In this document: positions 62,251 to 64,000 of the stretch, piece after piece
Numbering within the stretch: position 1 is the first letter of the stretch
How the letters are laid out: each line of letters starts with the position of its first letter
From: Bordetella genomosp. 1
GTDB lineage: Bacteria > Pseudomonadota > Gammaproteobacteria > Burkholderiales > Burkholderiaceae_B
Length of the DNA: 64,000 nucleotides
NCBI RefSeq assembly: GCF_002261335.1
Contig: NZ_NEVL01000006.1
Coordinates: 310,001-374,000 of the forward strand
Direction of reading: 5' to 3'
Position numbers and translations under genes: made by a program
The notes under the pieces: model-generated
The model's input: only the letters and a program-made list of their open reading frames with translations
The model's database searches: none
Told to the model about the DNA's origin: nothing

Positions 62251-62988
62251 TCAGGCGCCCGGGCCGTCGGCCTGCCGCGCCGCCTTGTCTTCGACCCAGC
62301 GTTCGAAGCCGGCCTTGCGCAGCACGCAGGCCGGACACTGGCCGCAGCCGTGGCCCCAGGCGTGGCGCATGCCGCGCTCGCCCAGATAGCAGGTGTGGCT
62401 GTGTTCGACGATGGTGTCGACCAGCGCCGGGCCGCCCAGCTGCTCGGCCAGCGCCCAGGTTTCGGACTTGTCGATCCACATTAGCGGCGTCTCGATCGTG
62501 AGGCGCGTGCCCAGCCCCAGGCCCAGCGCCACCTGCTGCGCCTTGATGGTGTCGTCGCGGCAATCGGGATAGCCCGAGAAATCGGTTTCGCACATGCCGC
62601 CCACCAGCACGTCCAGCTCGCGGCGATAGCCCAGCGCGGCGGCCAGCGTCAGGAACAGCAGATTGCGGCCCGGCACGAAGGTGTTGGGCAGGCCGTTGGC
62701 CTGCATCTCGATGGCGCGATCGCTGGTCATGGCGGTGTCGCCCACCTGACCCAGCACCTTCAGGTCCAGCAGATGATCCTCGCCCAGGCGCGCGGCCCAC
62801 TGCGGGAACTGCGCGCGGATTTCGCGCAGCACGTTCAGGCGCGCGTCGAGCTCGATGCGATGGCGCTGGCCGTAATCGAAGGCCACCGTCTCGACATGTT
62901 CGTAGCGGTCCAGGGCCCAGGCCAGGCAGGTGGTGGAATCCTGGCCGCCGGAGAACAGGACCAGGGCGCGTCGTTGATGGTTCAGCAT
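62251..62988 (-). CDS. queC: 7-cyano-7-deazaguanine synthase QueC
   Basis: A 245-residue ATP-dependent enzyme that makes preQ0 from 7-carboxy-7-deazaguanine, the queuosine precursor. The N-type ATP pyrophosphatase loop is [12 protein letters not shown] (11-22). The C-terminal zinc site reads [18 protein letters not shown]. The length is normal. The ATG at 62988 starts [10 protein letters not shown]; a 12-codon upstream extension is unlikely. It is divergent from ppc. Confidence 0.95.
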   Translation of the reverse strand: MLNHQRRALVLFSGGQDSTTCLAWALDRYEHVETVAFDYGQRHRIELDARLNVLREIRAQFPQWAARLGEDHLLDLKVLGQVGDTAMTSDRAIEMQANGLPNTFVPGRNLLFLTLAAALGYRRELDVLVGGMCETDFSGYPDCRDDTIKAQQVALGLGLGTRLTIETPLMWIDKSETWALAEQLGGPALVDTIVEHSHTCYLGERGMRHAWGHGCGQCPACVLRKAGFERWVEDKAARQADGPGA

Positions 62989-63157
62989 GGGGAAAAATCG
63001 CAAGAGCCGCGGCAGCGCCGCCATGGCGAGAATGTACCGCAGCCGGTGCAGGGAGGGCGCCCCGCGTAAGGATCGCTGCTTACAATCGACGCATCGTCGT
63101 TTCCACCCCAGACCGCCACACCGCCTTCCCGTTTCCCCTCCCTCTCACGGATCCTTG

Positions 63158-64000
63158 ATGAACGCCTCACGCTCGCAGTCCGATGCCGCCGAACCCCTAC
63201 GCCACGATATCCGCCTGCTGGGGCGCTATCTCGGCACCGTGATCGAGGCCTGCGAAGGCAAACGGGTCTTCGACACGATCGAGACCCTGCGCCGGACTGC
63301 GGTGCAATTCCGGCGCGAGGGCAAGGAGGCCGACGGCAAGCTGCTGCAGGCGCGCGTGCGGCAGTTGCGCGGCGACGATCCCAATTCCGTCGCGCGGGCG
63401 TTCAGCTACTTCCTGCACCTGTCGAACATCGCCGAAGACCGCGACCAGAACCGGCGTCAGCGCGCCCGCGCGCTGGCCGACCCGACGCCCGCCACCGGCA
63501 GCATCGCGCAGGCGGTGGAGCTGCTGAAGTCGCAGGGCGTCACGCCCGCGCGGATCCGCAAGCTGCTCACCGAGGCCTGCATCATGCCGGTGCTCACGGC
63601 CCATCCCACCGAGGTGCAGCGCAAGAGCACGCTCGACGAACACCGCGAGATCGCCGCCCTGCTGGTGCAACGCGAACAGCCGCTTACCGCCGAAGAACAG
63701 CTCGCGCTCGACCAGGCCCTGATCGGCCGCGTGGCGACGCTGTGGCAGACCCGCATGCTGCGCTACACGCGGCTCACGGTCGCCGACGAGATCGAGAATG
63801 CGCTTTCCTACTACCGCAGCACCTTCCTGCAGGTCATCCCGCGGCTCTACGCCGATCTGTCGCGCCTGCTCAATCGCGAGTCCGCCTCGCCATTCGGCCG
63901 TCCGCCCGAGCCGCTCGAGCCCTTCCTGCGCATGGGCAGCTGGATCGGCGGCGACCGCGACGGCAATCCGAACGTCGACGCCGGTACGCTCGAGCGCGCG
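63158..64000 (+). CDS. ppc: Phosphoenolpyruvate carboxylase Ppc (5' part; runs off the window)
   Basis: The first 281 residues of PEP carboxylase, which makes oxaloacetate from PEP and bicarbonate. The catalytic His149 motif [13 protein letters not shown] and the later [13 protein letters not shown] are present. The N-terminal [18 protein letters not shown] is typical of the beta-proteobacterial form. The reading frame is open to the last base of the window; about two thirds of the gene should lie beyond. Confidence 0.97.
   Translation, partial: MNASRSQSDAAEPLRHDIRLLGRYLGTVIEACEGKRVFDTIETLRRTAVQFRREGKEADGKLLQARVRQLRGDDPNSVARAFSYFLHLSNIAEDRDQNRRQRARALADPTPATGSIAQAVELLKSQGVTPARIRKLLTEACIMPVLTAHPTEVQRKSTLDEHREIAALLVQREQPLTAEEQLALDQALIGRVATLWQTRMLRYTRLTVADEIENALSYYRSTFLQVIPRLYADLSRLLNRESASPFGRPPEPLEPFLRMGSWIGGDRDGNPNVDAGTLERA

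Overview
The window is high-GC DNA with the gene content and codon style of a Burkholderiales bacterium, most like the Alcaligenaceae (Bordetella/Achromobacter group). This placement is inferred from protein resemblance and base composition only. Most of the window is ordinary chromosome. One clearly foreign block of lower GC lies between about 11.66 and 28.90 kb.

Layout. 0.2-4.5 kb: a D-galactonate operon in the order dgoK-dgoA-dgoD-dgoT, the same order as in enterobacteria. 4.5-11.4 kb: a membrane protein, a RidA/LysR divergent pair, a YcaC-type hydrolase, a DUF1445 protein and htpG. 11.57 kb: tRNA-Leu(CAA), the insertion point of an island whose right boundary is a 54-bp decayed copy of the tRNA 3' half at 28.85 kb. 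The island has an integrase beside the tRNA, then a series of probable defence genes: a standalone OLD-type ATPase, an R-N-x3-H (HEPN-like) protein with four zinc ribbons, a truncated recombinase, and a Gabija-like nuclease/helicase pair. After these comes a plasmid or conjugative remnant: an HTH protein, a DUF1376 replication-type protein, a VirB6-like channel protein, two EexN-like proteins, a VbhA-like antitoxin and a ribbon-helix-helix protein. Two arrays of TGCATCA iterons with an 11-bp period flank the HTH/DUF1376/VirB6 module. A second R-N-x3-H protein closes the island.

29-44 kb: a frameshifted gene followed by eroded copies of its own 3' end, a pentanucleotide tract, dbpA, several secreted proteins, a PIG-L deacetylase with a repeat-rich C-terminal half, an XRE-cupin/GNAT divergent pair, an amino-acid-binding protein, an orphan integrase arm-binding domain, a phytanoyl-CoA dioxygenase-like enzyme and an AI-2E family permease. 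43.1-50.4 kb: a LysR regulator divergent from a complete RND efflux operon (adaptor, pump, outer-membrane channel). 50.5-51.6 kb: thpR bracketed by 63-bp inverted repeats that are built from a 20-25-bp repeat (core GGTGTCAGACTRCATTTT). A further inverted pair of the same repeat lies at 7.7 kb. 51.7-64 kb: a 5'-nucleotidase, a SAF-type dehydrogenase with an orphan E2 acyltransferase, a periplasmic argininosuccinate-lyase-like protein divergent from a LysR, ilvD, LysR and AraC regulators, a GNAT, queC, and the start of ppc, which runs off the window.

The observations most worth follow-up are the island's stacked defence candidates with its phased iterons and integrase-arm-like repeats, the VbhA homologue that has lost its inhibitory glutamate, and the repeat-bounded thpR cassette.
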